Shown here one piece after another: positions 63,960-64,000 of a stretch of DNA of 64,000 nucleotides. The notes under the pieces were generated by a model. It was not told where the DNA came from, did no database searches, and was given only the letters and a program-made list of their open reading frames with translations. Numbering within the stretch: the first letter of the stretch is position 1; every line of letters begins with the position of its first letter. A program made the position numbers and the translations under genes. The stretch lies in contig NZ_NNBK01000011.1 of NCBI RefSeq assembly GCF_002803075.1, positions 349,468 to 413,467 on the forward strand, given 5' to 3'. This stretch comes from Streptomyces sp. CB01373 (GTDB lineage: Bacteria; Actinomycetota; Actinomycetes; Streptomycetales; Streptomycetaceae).

Positions 63960-64000
63960 ATGACCGCACCCGACAGTCTGCCCCTGCACGCCCTCGCGGA
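63960..64000 (+). CDS. Transposase, N-terminal fragment at the window edge (IS256-like)
   Basis: ATG 63960 lies 9 bp after GAAGGAG and starts the frame MTAPDSLPLHALA, which runs out of the window. The N-terminal wording matches streptomycete IS256-family transposases as I remember them. With 13 residues the family is only a suggestion. Confidence 0.5.
   Translation, partial: MTAPDSLPLHALA

Larger units (their letters stand above)
54066..64000. mobile_element. Genomic island inserted in the DUF255 gene (right end outside the window)
   Basis: The island begins where the DUF255 gene is interrupted (about 54054-54066) and contains the eight-gene signalling operon (54231-62779) and a serine recombinase (63271 onward). 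A recombinase near one end and a disrupted gene at the other are typical of a large-serine-recombinase integration. The base composition is streptomycete-like. The distal junction should carry the rest of the DUF255 gene but lies outside the window. Confidence 0.6.
63880..64000 (+). mobile_element. Left end of an IS256-type insertion sequence
   Basis: The sequence between the end of the recombinase homology (about 63870-63890) and the window end carries the leader and start of a transposase gene. The exact terminal repeat cannot be fixed without the right end. Confidence 0.55.

Overview
The window is chromosomal DNA of a Streptomyces species. The evidence is a GC-rich, strongly third-position-biased gene set, a streptomycete-type histidine ammonia-lyase with a Cys-Ser-Gly cofactor motif, mycothiol conjugate amidase, SigR-type promoters, rare TTA codons and many genes with little or no leader. 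Gene order in the core parts follows the conserved hutH ... msrA ... metB ... greA ... mca block of Streptomyces chromosomes.

Core left part (1-18.5 kb): enoyl-CoA hydratase, a GAF-GGDEF protein, HutH, a sortase-type surface peptide, an acidic conserved protein, a lipoprotein L,D-transpeptidase, a MacB-type permease and ATPase pair, a large secreted subtilisin, a Mrr nuclease-TerD fusion that appears to be split by a frameshift, a small lipoprotein, and an ArsR-like regulator translationally coupled to a large FtsX-family permease.

Accessory part (about 18.5-33.7 kb): an 800-bp gene-poor stretch, then a lower-GC, stand-alone nuclease-NACHT ATPase that looks like an antiphage gene, then an actinomycete integrative and conjugative element (AICE). 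The AICE-type genes are an APH-type kinase-like protein, a TPR regulator, a GHKL ATPase, a GntR/KorSA-like repressor, a small conserved protein, an FtsK-like transfer translocase, two tiny proteins, a RepSA-like initiator that appears frameshifted, a possible 46-residue protein and a serine integrase. A roughly 150-bp foldback structure sits between the small genes and the repressor.

Core middle part (33.7-54.06 kb): a secreted FG-GAP/I36 protein, a TetR-alpha/beta hydrolase divergon with a perfect 20+20 bp operator, MsrA, a quinone oxidoreductase-like enzyme, DUF4291, a helical-repeat protein, MetB, a sigma factor with a membrane partner, MarR, threonine ammonia-lyase with an ACT domain, a DrrAB-type exporter, GreA, a DUF4307 protein, Mca, a small membrane protein, and a 1066-residue STAND-TPR protein. 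This part ends in a DUF255/thioredoxin-fold gene cut off after about 52 codons.

Island at the right end (54.07 kb to beyond the window): starting exactly where the DUF255 gene is broken, an eight-gene minus-strand operon (62779 to 54231) with several 1-4 nt overlaps. It encodes a small helical protein with an amyloid-like C-terminal motif, a HEAT-like NTPase carrying a related motif, an SPFH-like protein, a PP2C phosphatase, a protein kinase, a TerY-like vWA protein, an unknown protein, and a membrane protein with two RanBP2-type zinc fingers. Kinase, phosphatase and vWA form the known TerY-P triad. Its combination with a motif-matched NTPase and small helical protein is the best candidate here for an undescribed conflict or stress-signalling system. 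The island ends in a serine recombinase gene that has been interrupted by an IS256-type insertion sequence whose transposase starts at 63960.
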